This document shows positions 56,373-64,000 of a DNA stretch of 64,000 bases, one piece after another. A model generated the notes under the pieces. It was not told where the DNA came from, made no database searches, and was given only the letters and a program-made list of their open reading frames with translations. Within the stretch, counting starts at the first letter, position 1, and each line of letters opens with the position of its first letter. The stretch lies in assembly GCF_025263565.1 (NCBI RefSeq), contig NZ_CP079865.1, positions 6,386,001-6,450,000 on the forward strand, written 5' to 3'. A program made the position numbers and the translations under genes. Source of the stretch: Mycobacterium sp. SMC-8. Its GTDB lineage: Bacteria; Actinomycetota; Actinomycetes; Mycobacteriales; Mycobacteriaceae.

Positions 56373-58032
56373 CCTCGATCCGTGGACTTGAGTGATTGAT
56401 GTGTCTGCCATGGCTGGTTGTCGTTTGGTGGGCTTGTGAGCGTGACGTAACCGCTGGTCTGCCCAGCTTTTCCCTGTGCGCTCCGGTAGGGGCCTATTCG
56501 GCCAGGTGGTCAGGCTGTGGCCAGTAGAGGTGGATCGTAGCCGATGATGTTGCGCCACAGCGTAAGCCAGTGGTCAGCCCAGGGCCAGTGGCTCGGTAGG
56601 TGCAGAAGGGGTCGGCGTTGCGGTCGGACCAGGCGTGCGGGGACGGTGATGAGCTTGCGGCGCAGTGTGGCGCCCCGGGCGACTGCGTGGGCTCCACCGG
56701 CCAGGACGCCGGCGGCGCGCAGCAGGTTGTGGGCAATCGCGGCGCACAGGATCCACGCCGAGTTCGCTCCGAAACGTCCCGAAGGCATGTGAGCCAGGGG
56801 TCCATCGATCAGGTCGGCGAACACGGTTTCGATGATCGCGTGGCGGCGGTGGGTGATGTCGGCCGCAACGGTGGGTTCGTCGGTGTCGGTGAAGAACGGG
56901 TGATACCGCCACACCGGAAACAGCGCATCAGGAAAGCGGGCATCTTTGACCCGACGCACGATCAACCGGGCGGTCATCGGGTTGTCGGTGGAGGTGAAGG
57001 CGGTGTAGGTGGTCTCGGCGACTTCTGCATCGGAGATCCAGGCTCCCGTGTCGGGATCACGGACCGCTCCGGGGTATTCCACTGCAATCCAGGCGCTCTC
57101 GTCGATGGACTCGATGGCTGCAGCGACGGCGCGGGTCTTGGTCAGCACCAACGAGAACTGGGCACCGGCGCGGCGGCAGGCTGTGGCCACGGTGCTGTTG
57201 CCGTAGGCCGAATCGCCGCGCACCACAATCTGGCCGGTGACCCCGGCGGTGCGGGCGGTGGCGACGGCTTGGGCGATCATCCGGGCCGCACCCTTGCCGG
57301 AGTTGGCCTTCCCGGCTCGCAACCGGGCGCCGGTGATCACCGGCGCACTCGTGGCGGTGCTGATCGTGGTGACCAACGGCGACAGGCCCTTGCGCAGGAT
57401 CTGCTTGCCCGCGATTTTGGTGTGTCCGTAGGAAGCACCTTGTTTGGCGTGGCCATAGACCGGACGCAGCAGTGAGTCGATGTCGAGGAACGCGCGCTCG
57501 CCGGCGCCAGGCAACAGATCGACCCGCGCGCAGAGTCCGGCCAGGTGCTCGCGCAAAACCGATTCGAGCTGGCGGGCGTGTCCGAAAGTAAACTCGCGCA
57601 ACAAAGTTCCGATGGTCGAGGGTGCATACACGCCGCCGAACAGTGTCTTCATCCCACCTGCCCGCACCAGGTCGAGATCGTCAATGCAGTCCGCACCGGC
57701 ACACATGCCCGCGATGACTGTGCTCAGCTTCGGTGCCGGGTTGGCCGCCCCGGACTTGATCCTCGGCTCGGCAATGACCACCTTGTCACGTAATAGCTGC
57801 GGCAAGGCAGTCTGGGCCGCCAGGGTCATCACCGGGACCAATCCAGCGCAGGACACGAGATGGTCATCATCGAAGACCGCCGACGACACAGCGAAACTAT
57901 GGGACACTTTCACCGGAAGTGCCTTTCTGACCTGGACTGATTAGTGCGTAGAGAACACCAATCTTCCCAGTTCAAAGGGCACTTTCCTCATTCCGACACC
58001 CTGCGACCAGCCGATACATCGGTGGATCGAGG
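56373..58032 (-). mobile_element. IS1380-family insertion sequence (1660 bp), intact
   Basis: Terminal repeats start CCTCGATCC (56373) and the same read inward from 58032. The target duplication CTAAG is at 56368-56372 and 58033-58037. It is distinct in sequence from the IS1380-family element at 50567-52259. It lies 33 bp upstream of the sensor-kinase start, so it has probably displaced or replaced that gene's promoter. Confidence 0.85.
56510..57913 (-). CDS. IS1380-family transposase
   Basis: This 467-residue DDE transposase starts at GTG 57911-57913 (VKVSHSFAVSSAVFDDDHLV). It has FLDIDSLLRPVYGHAKQGAS (catalytic Asp region), VRGDSAYGNSTVATACRRAG (second Asp) and the C-terminal FGANSAWILCAAIAHNLLRA. 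The frame is intact, so the element is potentially active. It shares the family but little sequence with the other IS1380-type transposase in this window. Confidence 0.9.
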   Translation of the reverse strand: MKVSHSFAVSSAVFDDDHLVSCAGLVPVMTLAAQTALPQLLRDKVVIAEPRIKSGAANPAPKLSTVIAGMCAGADCIDDLDLVRAGGMKTLFGGVYAPSTIGTLLREFTFGHARQLESVLREHLAGLCARVDLLPGAGERAFLDIDSLLRPVYGHAKQGASYGHTKIAGKQILRKGLSPLVTTISTATSAPVITGARLRAGKANSGKGAARMIAQAVATARTAGVTGQIVVRGDSAYGNSTVATACRRAGAQFSLVLTKTRAVAAAIESIDESAWIAVEYPGAVRDPDTGAWISDAEVAETTYTAFTSTDNPMTARLIVRRVKDARFPDALFPVWRYHPFFTDTDEPTVAADITHRRHAIIETVFADLIDGPLAHMPSGRFGANSAWILCAAIAHNLLRAAGVLAGGAHAVARGATLRRKLITVPARLVRPQRRPLLHLPSHWPWADHWLTLWRNIIGYDPPLLATA

Positions 58033-58070
58033 CTAAGGTTGGGCCACCCGCAAGCGAGGAGCACAAACAG

Positions 58071-59300
58071 ATGTCCGGCGAGCTCGCGATCGCCCTGACG
58101 GCCGTGCTGGTGCTGCTGGCCGTCGCCGCGGTGATGCTCGCCGTACGGACTCGACGGGTGGTTGCCACCCCCACCGAACGCGCCGTGCATACCGCGCTGC
58201 ACACGGCCTCGCTCGCGGCGCGCGCGCTGCGCCGCGGCCTCGACACTGATTCCGCGGCCACCGCCGCACCGTTTCTGCGCGGACTCACCGGCACCGACGG
58301 CCTGGCATTGTTCGACGGTGCGGGCGAGCTTCTCGCCGAGGACGCGTCCGACGACCAGATGTGGGACGACGCCGTGCGGGACGCATGCGTCGGCGCTGCA
58401 CGGCAGTCCATCTCGGGCGGGCGGCGCGTGATGACGCACGCCCGGACGGTCGCTGTGGTGGCCCAACCCCTGCTCGCCGAATCCGGTGACCTGCTCGGGG
58501 TGCTGGTGGTCGTCACGACGCGCTCCCCCGGCCCCGGAATGCTCGGCGCGGTGGGCGAGGTGGCGCGTTATGCGGCCAGTCAGGTTGAGCTCGCCGAGCT
58601 CGACGCCTCCCGGGCGCGGCTGGACCGCGCCGAGGTGCTGGCGTTGCGCGCGCAGATAAGTCCGCACTTCATCTACAACGCGCTGAACACGATCGCGTCG
58701 TTCGTGCGCACCGACCCCGACCGGGCCAGGGAGCTTATCCTGGAGTTCGCCGACTTCACTCGTTACTCCTTTCGCGCCGCCGGCCAATTCACCACTCTCG
58801 CTGAGGAATTGCGCAACATCGATCGGTACCTGACCCTGGAGCGGGCGCGGTTCGGTTCCGCGCTCAAGGTCACGTTGCAGGTCGCTCCCGAGGTGCTCAA
58901 CGTCGTGGTGCCCTTCCTTGCGTTGCAGCCGCTGGTGGAGAATGCGGTGCGGCACGGCTTCGCCGGCCGCGGCAGCGGGTCGATCGAACTCGTCGCTCGC
59001 GACGAAGGTTCCGACTGCGTCATCACCGTCGAGGACGACGGCGTCGGCATGGACCCGGACGCGTTGCGCGCGGGGCCGAGCGATGCGCTGTCCGACGGCG
59101 CCGCGGCCTCCGAAGGTTCGGGCGCGCATGTCGGCCTGACCAATGTCGACCATCGCCTGCGCGCCGCGTTCGGCAACGATTACGGTCTGGTGGTCGAAAC
59201 CGCGATCGGCGCGGGCACCAAGGTCGTCATGCGGGTGCCCAAGTTCCGGTCCGGCGTACGGGCCAGTGGAGGTGGGTTCGGGGTGGGTCGAAATGAGTAG
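58071..59300 (+). CDS. LytS/BtsS-type sensor histidine kinase
   Basis: This 409-residue sensor kinase starts at ATG 58071. It has one N-terminal transmembrane helix (ELAIALTAVLVLLAVAAVML), a GAF-like sensor region (about 35-175), the His_kinase domain with QISPHFIYNALNTIASF (phospho-acceptor His199), and an ATPase domain (LQPLVENAVRHGF, then DDGVGMDPD and SGAHVGLTNVDHRL). It has far fewer helices than classical LytS. It pairs with the LytTR regulator that starts 3 bp downstream and, by context, senses a monocarboxylate. Confidence 0.9.
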   Translation: MSGELAIALTAVLVLLAVAAVMLAVRTRRVVATPTERAVHTALHTASLAARALRRGLDTDSAATAAPFLRGLTGTDGLALFDGAGELLAEDASDDQMWDDAVRDACVGAARQSISGGRRVMTHARTVAVVAQPLLAESGDLLGVLVVVTTRSPGPGMLGAVGEVARYAASQVELAELDASRARLDRAEVLALRAQISPHFIYNALNTIASFVRTDPDRARELILEFADFTRYSFRAAGQFTTLAEELRNIDRYLTLERARFGSALKVTLQVAPEVLNVVVPFLALQPLVENAVRHGFAGRGSGSIELVARDEGSDCVITVEDDGVGMDPDALRAGPSDALSDGAAASEGSGAHVGLTNVDHRLRAAFGNDYGLVVETAIGAGTKVVMRVPKFRSGVRASGGGFGVGRNE

Positions 59301-59303
59301 GAC

Positions 59304-60101
59304 GTGACCAGACCGCTCACTGTGCTCGCCGTCGACGACGAGGCGCCCGCCCTCGACGAGCTCGCCTATCTCCTGGGCAAGCATCCGTGCGTCGCTGAGG
59401 TGCACCGCGCCGGCGACGCCACCTCGGCGCTGCGCGAACTGAACCAGCGCGCGATCGACGCGGTGTTCCTCGACATCAACATGCCCGGGCTGTCCGGGAT
59501 CGAACTGGCCGGGGTGCTGGCCAACTACGCCCAGCGGCCGTCGATCGTGTTCGTCACCGCACACGACGACAAGGCTGTGGCTGCGTTCGACGTCGGCGCC
59601 GTCGACTACTTACTCAAGCCTATCCGCGAAGACCGACTCGACGAGGCGGTCCGCCGCGCAGCCGCCGCGGGATCCCCCGCAGCGGCGTCCCGCGACGAAA
59701 CCGGCAGTGAGGAACCGGATTCGGGTGTCGTCCCGGCCGAGTTGGGGGGCGTCACCCATCTGGTGCCCCGCGACAGCATCGGCTGGGTCGAAGCCGAGGG
59801 CGACTACGCCCGGCTGCATTCGGCGTCGGGCTCGCATCTCGTGCGAATCCCGCTCAGCACACTGGAAACCCGTTGGCGTGACCATGGATTCCAGCGGGTG
59901 CACCGCTCCTATCTGGTGGCGCTGCGACTCGTCACCGGTCTGCGTACCGCCGACGGCGCGGTGCTGGTGCGGTTGCGGGCCAACGGGGCGTCCCCGGCGG
60001 TCGAACTTCCGGTGAGCCGCCGTCAGGCCCGCGAACTCCGCGACCGCCTGGTGCGCAACCCGATGCGCAGCCTGCGTCCGGGGAGCGCTGATGACCAGTA
60101 G
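59304..60101 (+). CDS. LytTR-family response regulator
   Basis: This 265-residue regulator starts at GTG 59304. The receiver domain (1-120) has acidic residues DDE at 11-13, phospho-acceptor Asp57 (AVFLDINMPG) and Lys in YLLKPI. The LytTR DNA-binding domain (about 150-255) includes DSIGWVEAEGDYARLHSASG and GFQRVHRSYLVAL. It probably activates the transporter genes downstream. The gene overlaps the next one by 11 bp, so kinase, regulator and first transporter unit form one operon. Confidence 0.92.
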   Translation: MTRPLTVLAVDDEAPALDELAYLLGKHPCVAEVHRAGDATSALRELNQRAIDAVFLDINMPGLSGIELAGVLANYAQRPSIVFVTAHDDKAVAAFDVGAVDYLLKPIREDRLDEAVRRAAAAGSPAAASRDETGSEEPDSGVVPAELGGVTHLVPRDSIGWVEAEGDYARLHSASGSHLVRIPLSTLETRWRDHGFQRVHRSYLVALRLVTGLRTADGAVLVRLRANGASPAVELPVSRRQARELRDRLVRNPMRSLRPGSADDQ

Positions 60102-60465
60102 TGAACGACCCCAACGTGAGCGGGTGGTACTGGCGCACCGGCGCGGCGCGCGGATGGTGCGGACCCGCGTCGAGGTGCAGGAGCAGACGCAGGTCGGCGA
60201 CGCGCTGGTGCGTGGACTCATGCGCGCCCAGCTGGGCCTGGCGTTGCGGCTGGCGGCCGTGGTGATCGCGTTGATCGGCGCCATCCCGCTGTTGAACGCG
60301 CTCTTCCCGGAACTCGGCGGCATCACCGTCTTCGGTGTCCGGTTGAACTGGCTCGTGCTGGCCGTTCTTGTTTACCCGCTGCTGTACGGAATCGGGTGGT
60401 TCTACGTGCGGCTGGCCGAACAGGCCGAGCGGGACTTCGTCGGCGTCGTCGACTCCGAACCATGA
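60091..60465 (+). CDS. Small membrane protein paired with the symporter (DUF485-like)
   Basis: This 124-residue protein has two transmembrane helices (LALRLAAVVIALIGAIPLLNAL and LVLAVLVYPLLYGIGWFYVR) and charged ends (AEQAERDF at the C-terminus). This is the layout of DUF485 proteins that accompany acetate-type solute:sodium symporters. Its stop overlaps the symporter ATG. It probably forms a subunit or assembly partner of the transporter. Confidence 0.75.
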   Translation: MTSSERPQRERVVLAHRRGARMVRTRVEVQEQTQVGDALVRGLMRAQLGLALRLAAVVIALIGAIPLLNALFPELGGITVFGVRLNWLVLAVLVYPLLYGIGWFYVRLAEQAERDFVGVVDSEP

Positions 60466-62204
60466 CCGGCTCCCCGCTGACCGCCGCGGCCCTACTACTC
60501 GCCGCCGTGGCCACCGTCGCGATCGGCGCGTACGGAGTCCGTTTCTCACGCACCACATCCGACTTCCTGGTCGCGTCCCGCACCGTCGGTTCGCAGTGGA
60601 ACGCCGCTGCCATCTCGGGCGAATACCTCTCGGCGGCATCGTTTCTCGGTGTTGCCGGGCTGATCGCCAAGTACGGCGCCGACGCACTCTGGTACCCGGT
60701 CGGATTCACCGCCGGCTACCTGGGGCTGCTGCTCTTCGTCGCGGCGCCGCTACGCAGATCCGGCGCCTACACCGTCCCCGATTTCGCCGAGTTCCGGCTC
60801 GGGTCGGTGAGACTGCGCAAGATGGCCATGCTGGTGGTCGTCGTGATCTGCGTCTTCTACCTGGTCCCGCAGTATCAGGGTGCCGGCCTGGCGCTGAAAA
60901 CCCTTCTCGGCACGCCGGTCTGGCTCGGCCCGCTGGCCGTCGGCGCCATCGTCATCACCAACGTCGTCGCCGGCGGGATGCGCTCGATCACGTTCGTGCA
61001 GGCGTTCCAGTACTGGCTCAAACTCACCGCGGTGGCCATCCCCGCACTGGCTTTGGCCGGGCTGTTCCTCACCGACCGCGGCGGAGAACTCGGCGGCCCG
61101 CTTCCGCCGACCGTGCAACAGGACACCACGGTGTCGATCGAGACCGACGTCGTGGTCCAGGTCGCCGACCCCAGCGGGATCTCGGTGACCGGAACCGTGG
61201 ACGGCCGACAGGTCGACGATGCGCCGATCGGCCCGGCCGGCGAGCACACCCTCGGCGCGGGCAGCACGTTGACGCTGTCCGCCGGAGCGGCCACCCCTGT
61301 GGTCGCAGGCACGCCGGGCTCGGGCGCGGAGTGGATCGCTTCGGGTGGCGGGCTCGGCGGGCACCACCCGCTCTACCAGGTGCTCTCGATCATGGTGGCG
61401 ACGTTCTTGGGCACCATGGGCCTGCCGCATGTGCTGGTGCGCTTCTACACCAACCCCGACGGCCGCGCCGCGCGGCGTACAGCGCTGGCTGTGATTGCGC
61501 TGCTGTCGCTGTTCTATGTGTTCCCGACCCTGCTCGGTGTCTTCTCCCGGCTGTATGTCCCGCAGCTGCTGATCACCGGCACCGCCGATGCGGCGGTGCT
61601 GCTGGCGCCGGGGTCGGCGATCGCCGGGGCGGCAGGACAGCTGCTGGCCGCGCTGGTGGCGGCCGGTGCGATCGCGGCGTTTTTGGCCACGTCGTCGGGT
61701 CTTCTGGTCAGCTTCGCCGGGGCGCTGGCCACCGACGTGCTCCCGGGCCGGGTGCGTGACTTCCGGGTGGCGGCGGTGATCGGCGGGGTGATCCCGATCC
61801 CGTTGGCTTTGGCGGCTTCCGGCGAACTGGAGTTGTCCCGCAGCGTCGGGCTCGCGTTCGCGGTGGCGGCCTCGACGTTGTGCCCGCTGCTGGTGCTGGG
61901 CATCTGGTGGCGCGGGCTGACCGCTGCGGGCGCGATGTCGGGGCTGGCGTTGGGCGGCCTGCTATCTGGCGGCGCGGTGACCGTCGCGGTGGCCGGCGGC
62001 GTCGACGAGGACTGGCTGGGCGGCTGGCCGGCGGTGCTGATCGGCTACCCCGCGGCGATCAGCGTGCCGCTGGCGTTCGCGACGATGCTCGTGGTCAGCC
62101 GTCTCACCCGCGCGACGGCGCCGGCAGGCGTGGCGCAGACCTTCGCGCGAATGCATGTGCCGGAGCACCTGGGCATGGGAATCGAGCGAGTGCCTCGCGG
62201 ATGA
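60462..62204 (+). CDS. Solute:sodium symporter (monocarboxylate type)
   Basis: This 580-residue SSS-family transporter starts at ATG 60462, overlapping the upstream stop. It has about 13 helices, with SGEYLSAASFLGVAGLIAKY (the signature helix) and GAYTVPDFAEFRLGSVRLRK. Between helices near residues 215-290 it carries an unusual extra segment of about 65 residues, low in hydrophobicity and beta-rich (SIETDVVVQVADPSGISVTG), probably extracytoplasmic. Homologues take up acetate, pyruvate or propionate. It is controlled in all likelihood by the two-component pair in the same operon. Confidence 0.86.
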   Translation: MTGSPLTAAALLLAAVATVAIGAYGVRFSRTTSDFLVASRTVGSQWNAAAISGEYLSAASFLGVAGLIAKYGADALWYPVGFTAGYLGLLLFVAAPLRRSGAYTVPDFAEFRLGSVRLRKMAMLVVVVICVFYLVPQYQGAGLALKTLLGTPVWLGPLAVGAIVITNVVAGGMRSITFVQAFQYWLKLTAVAIPALALAGLFLTDRGGELGGPLPPTVQQDTTVSIETDVVVQVADPSGISVTGTVDGRQVDDAPIGPAGEHTLGAGSTLTLSAGAATPVVAGTPGSGAEWIASGGGLGGHHPLYQVLSIMVATFLGTMGLPHVLVRFYTNPDGRAARRTALAVIALLSLFYVFPTLLGVFSRLYVPQLLITGTADAAVLLAPGSAIAGAAGQLLAALVAAGAIAAFLATSSGLLVSFAGALATDVLPGRVRDFRVAAVIGGVIPIPLALAASGELELSRSVGLAFAVAASTLCPLLVLGIWWRGLTAAGAMSGLALGGLLSGGAVTVAVAGGVDEDWLGGWPAVLIGYPAAISVPLAFATMLVVSRLTRATAPAGVAQTFARMHVPEHLGMGIERVPRG

Positions 62205-62331
62205 GCGCTTGCGCGAAGACCAGAAAGCCGGATGAGCGCTTGCGCGAAGACCAGAAAGCCGGATGAGCGCTTGCGCGAAGACCAGAAAGCCGGATGAGCG
62301 CTTGCGCGAAGACCAGAAAGCCGGATGAGCG
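62201..62331. repeat. 31-bp tandem repeat, 4 copies plus a 7-bp partial
   Basis: The unit starts ATGAGCGCTTGCGCGAAGAC and recurs exactly at 62201, 62232, 62263 and 62294, with a partial copy at 62325. The first ATGA overlaps the symporter stop codon, as MIRU-type minisatellites often do at gene ends. Since 31 is not a multiple of 3, the copies read in all frames and do not form a protein repeat. The copy number is likely to vary between strains. Confidence 0.9.
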
Positions 62332-62477
62332 TCGCCGTTCGTCGTTGCTGATCGACCGCTCACCGCAACCTCCCCCTGCCTCGCCGTGTCACCGCGATCG
62401 ACTCTGGGTATGTGACCCACATCTCAACTACGTTCACCCGAGAACCGGTTCACACCAGTCAGGAGCGTGAGATCAAG

Positions 62478-62828
62478 GTGTCCGAGACAGACCTTCCGAT
62501 TCGCCCGGAAGCCATCAGCGGCGAACGCTATCTAGAAGTCCAGGCCAGCCCTGAGTTTCAGGAGCTACGAAGCCGCTTGCGCCGCTTCGTCTTCCCGATG
62601 ACGGCAATTTTCCTCATTTGGTACGCGATCTACGTCATCCTGGGTGCCTTCGCCCACGATTTCATGGCCACCAAAGTGTGGGGCGACATCAACGTCGGCC
62701 TGCTCATCGGCCTGGGGCAGTTCTTGTCGACGTTCCTGATCACCGGCCTGTATGTGCGGTTCGCCAACCGCGAACTCGACCCGCGCGCCGAGGCGATCCG
62801 CACCCAACTGGAGAGTGAGCTCAAATGA
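62478..62828 (+). CDS. DUF485 membrane protein, symporter partner
   Basis: This 116-residue DUF485 protein has two transmembrane helices (FVFPMTAIFLIWYAIYVILG and LLIGLGQFLSTFLITGLYVR), the family motif AHDFMATKVWGDINVG, and a charged tail. GTG 62478 (VSETDLPIRPEAISGE) matches the usual start of actinobacterial members and has CAGGAGCG upstream; the frame opens already at GTG 62412. It overlaps the following symporter by 4 bp, the MctB-MctC arrangement of Corynebacterium. Confidence 0.85.
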   Translation: MSETDLPIRPEAISGERYLEVQASPEFQELRSRLRRFVFPMTAIFLIWYAIYVILGAFAHDFMATKVWGDINVGLLIGLGQFLSTFLITGLYVRFANRELDPRAEAIRTQLESELK

Positions 62829-64000
62829 CCACCCTGCTGGCCCAGACCGAGACCGTGGGCAACCCGCTGGCCAACATCGGCATCTTCAGCCTCTTCGTCG
62901 TCGTCACGATGGTCGTGGTGATCCGCGCGAGCAAGCGCAACGCCACCGCAGACGAGTTCTTCACCGGCGGGCGCGGCTTCTCCGGACCGCAGAACGGCAT
63001 CGCGATCGCCGGCGACTACCTGTCGGCGGCCAGCTTCCTCGGCATCGCAGGCGCGATCGCGGTGTACGGCTACGACGGTTTCCTCTACTCGATCGGCTTC
63101 CTGGTGGCGTGGCTGGTCGCGCTGCTCCTCGTGGCCGAATTATTGCGCAACACAGGCAAATTCACGATGGCCGACGTGCTGAGCTTCCGGCTCAAGCAAC
63201 GGCCGGTCCGGCTGGCCGCGGCGACGAACACGCTGACGGTGTCGCTGTTCTACCTGCTGGCCCAGATGGCCGGCGCCGGCGGCCTGGTGGCGTTGTTGCT
63301 CGACATCAACAGTCGCGCCGGGCAATCGCTCGTCATCGCCGTGGTCGGCGTGCTGATGATCGTCTACGTGCTGGTGGGCGGCATGAAGGGCACCACCTGG
63401 GTGCAGATCATCAAGGCGGTGCTGCTGATCGCCGGAGCGGGCCTGATGACGGTGATGGTGCTCGCGAAGTTCGGGCTCAACTTCTCCGAGATTCTGGGTT
63501 CGGCTCAGTCGGCCATCAGCGGATCGACCACTACCGGCGTGGCCGACCGCGACGTGCTCGCTCCGGGTGCGCAGTACGGCGGCTCGCTGACCTCGCAGAT
63601 CAATTTCATCTCGCTGGCGCTCGCGCTGGTGCTGGGCACCGCGGGTCTGCCCCACGTGCTGATGCGCTTCTACACGGTGCCGACCGCCAAGGAAGCGCGT
63701 CGTTCGGTGGTGTGGGCGATCGCCCTGATCGGTGCGTTCTACCTGTTCACCCTCGTGCTGGGCTATGGCGCTGCCGCGCTGGTCGGCCCCGACCGCATCC
63801 TCGGCGCCGCGGGCGGGGTCAACTCGGCGGCTCCGCTGCTGGCCTTCGAGCTCGGCGGGGTGATCCTGCTCGGCATCATCTCTGCGGTCGCGTTCGCGAC
63901 GATCCTTGCGGTCGTGGCGGGCTTGACCATCACCGCGTCGGCGTCGTTCGCCCACGACATCTACGCGTCGGTGTTGAAGTCTCACAAGGTGACCGAGGCC
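62825..64000 (+). CDS. Cation/acetate symporter (ActP/MctC-like), partial at window edge
   Basis: The first 392 residues of a solute:sodium symporter start at ATG 62825, overlapping the DUF485 stop. The segments FFTGGRGFSGPQNGIAIAGD and YLSAASFLGIAGAIAVYGYD are typical of ActP-like acetate permeases, and MLVGGMKGTTWVQ-like VGGMKGTTWVQIIK follows. It lacks the extra loop of the first symporter at 60462. It probably takes up acetate, pyruvate or propionate. The C-terminus lies beyond the window. Confidence 0.9.
   Translation, partial: MTTLLAQTETVGNPLANIGIFSLFVVVTMVVVIRASKRNATADEFFTGGRGFSGPQNGIAIAGDYLSAASFLGIAGAIAVYGYDGFLYSIGFLVAWLVALLLVAELLRNTGKFTMADVLSFRLKQRPVRLAAATNTLTVSLFYLLAQMAGAGGLVALLLDINSRAGQSLVIAVVGVLMIVYVLVGGMKGTTWVQIIKAVLLIAGAGLMTVMVLAKFGLNFSEILGSAQSAISGSTTTGVADRDVLAPGAQYGGSLTSQINFISLALALVLGTAGLPHVLMRFYTVPTAKEARRSVVWAIALIGAFYLFTLVLGYGAAALVGPDRILGAAGGVNSAAPLLAFELGGVILLGIISAVAFATILAVVAGLTITASASFAHDIYASVLKSHKVTEA

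Noticed and set aside
44602..58032. Prophage or integrative element
   Set aside because: The tyrosine recombinases belong to a Tn554-like transposon and no phage structural, replication or conjugation genes are present.
62201..62331. Tandem repeats as a CRISPR array
   Set aside because: The 31-bp copies are directly adjacent with no spacers, and there are no cas genes in the window.
1..64000. tRNA, rRNA or riboswitch genes
   Set aside because: I saw no cloverleaf, rRNA or known riboswitch core while reading the intergenic regions, but I could not run a covariance search.

Overview
The window is chromosomal DNA from a fast-growing, environmental Mycolicibacterium. GC content is high and GTG or TTG starts are common. 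The genes run in the same order as M. tuberculosis Rv1202 back to Rv1156: dapE, dapD, fadD36, pruB/pruA/pruC, dapC, fdxC, fbiC, mshB, lpqW, typA, narI-narG, mutT2, pimE, Rv1159A, Rv1158c and Rv1157c-like genes, and Rv1156. The sequence is therefore a conserved mycobacterial backbone with accessory inserts. Assignment to the genus rests on this remembered gene order and on protein recognition, not on a database search.

Layout. 0-5.3 kb: dapE (cut by the window edge) and dapD, normally divergent neighbours, are separated by a LysR regulator, an APC permease and an (R)-selective amine transaminase. A perfect T-N11-A LysR-type box lies upstream of the permease. 5.4-11.5 kb: a ROK regulator divergent from an MFS transporter, a fadD36-VOC-VanY-like lipoprotein run, a Nudix hydrolase and a small secreted protein. 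11.5-15.8 kb: proline catabolism (pruB, pruA) with the divergent PucR-type regulator pruC. 15.8-19.1 kb: dapC-fdxC, a YceI protein and a fumarylacetoacetase-like hydrolase. 19.2-23.3 kb: mshB (mycothiol), two small genes and fbiC (coenzyme F420), all on one strand. 23.3-29.7 kb: a ClC channel, lpqW, typA and small zinc-type proteins. 29.8-37.7 kb: a translationally coupled respiratory nitrate reductase operon, narK-narG-narH-narJ-narI. 37.9-44.1 kb: mutT2, pimE, a pterin dehydratase, two Ala/Pro-rich secreted proteins, a nitroreductase, a degenerate resolvase domain, an HhH-GPD protein and a DUF732 protein.

The accessory part is 44.3-58.0 kb. A DUF222/HNH (13E12-type) gene is split by an IS3-family element with a 3-bp duplication. 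That IS3 element was itself split twice: by an IS30-family element (3-bp duplication), and by a Tn554-like three-gene tyrosine-recombinase transposon flanked by two different 6-bp sequences. The transposon end was then hit by an IS1380-family element (4-bp duplication). Every junction can be resolved, and removing the elements restores both the host gene and the IS3 transposase in frame. Just downstream an IS110-family element, with a roughly 240-bp leader that could encode a bridge RNA, interrupts a pyridoxamine-phosphate-oxidase-like gene. A second, intact IS1380-family element sits 33 bp upstream of a sensor kinase gene.

58.1-64.0 kb holds a LytS-type histidine kinase, a LytTR response regulator, and two solute:sodium symporters each paired with a small membrane protein (DUF485 or DUF485-like). 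This looks like a monocarboxylate (acetate/pyruvate) sensing and uptake locus; the last symporter runs off the edge. A 31-bp tandem repeat (4 copies plus a partial) lies between the two transporter units.
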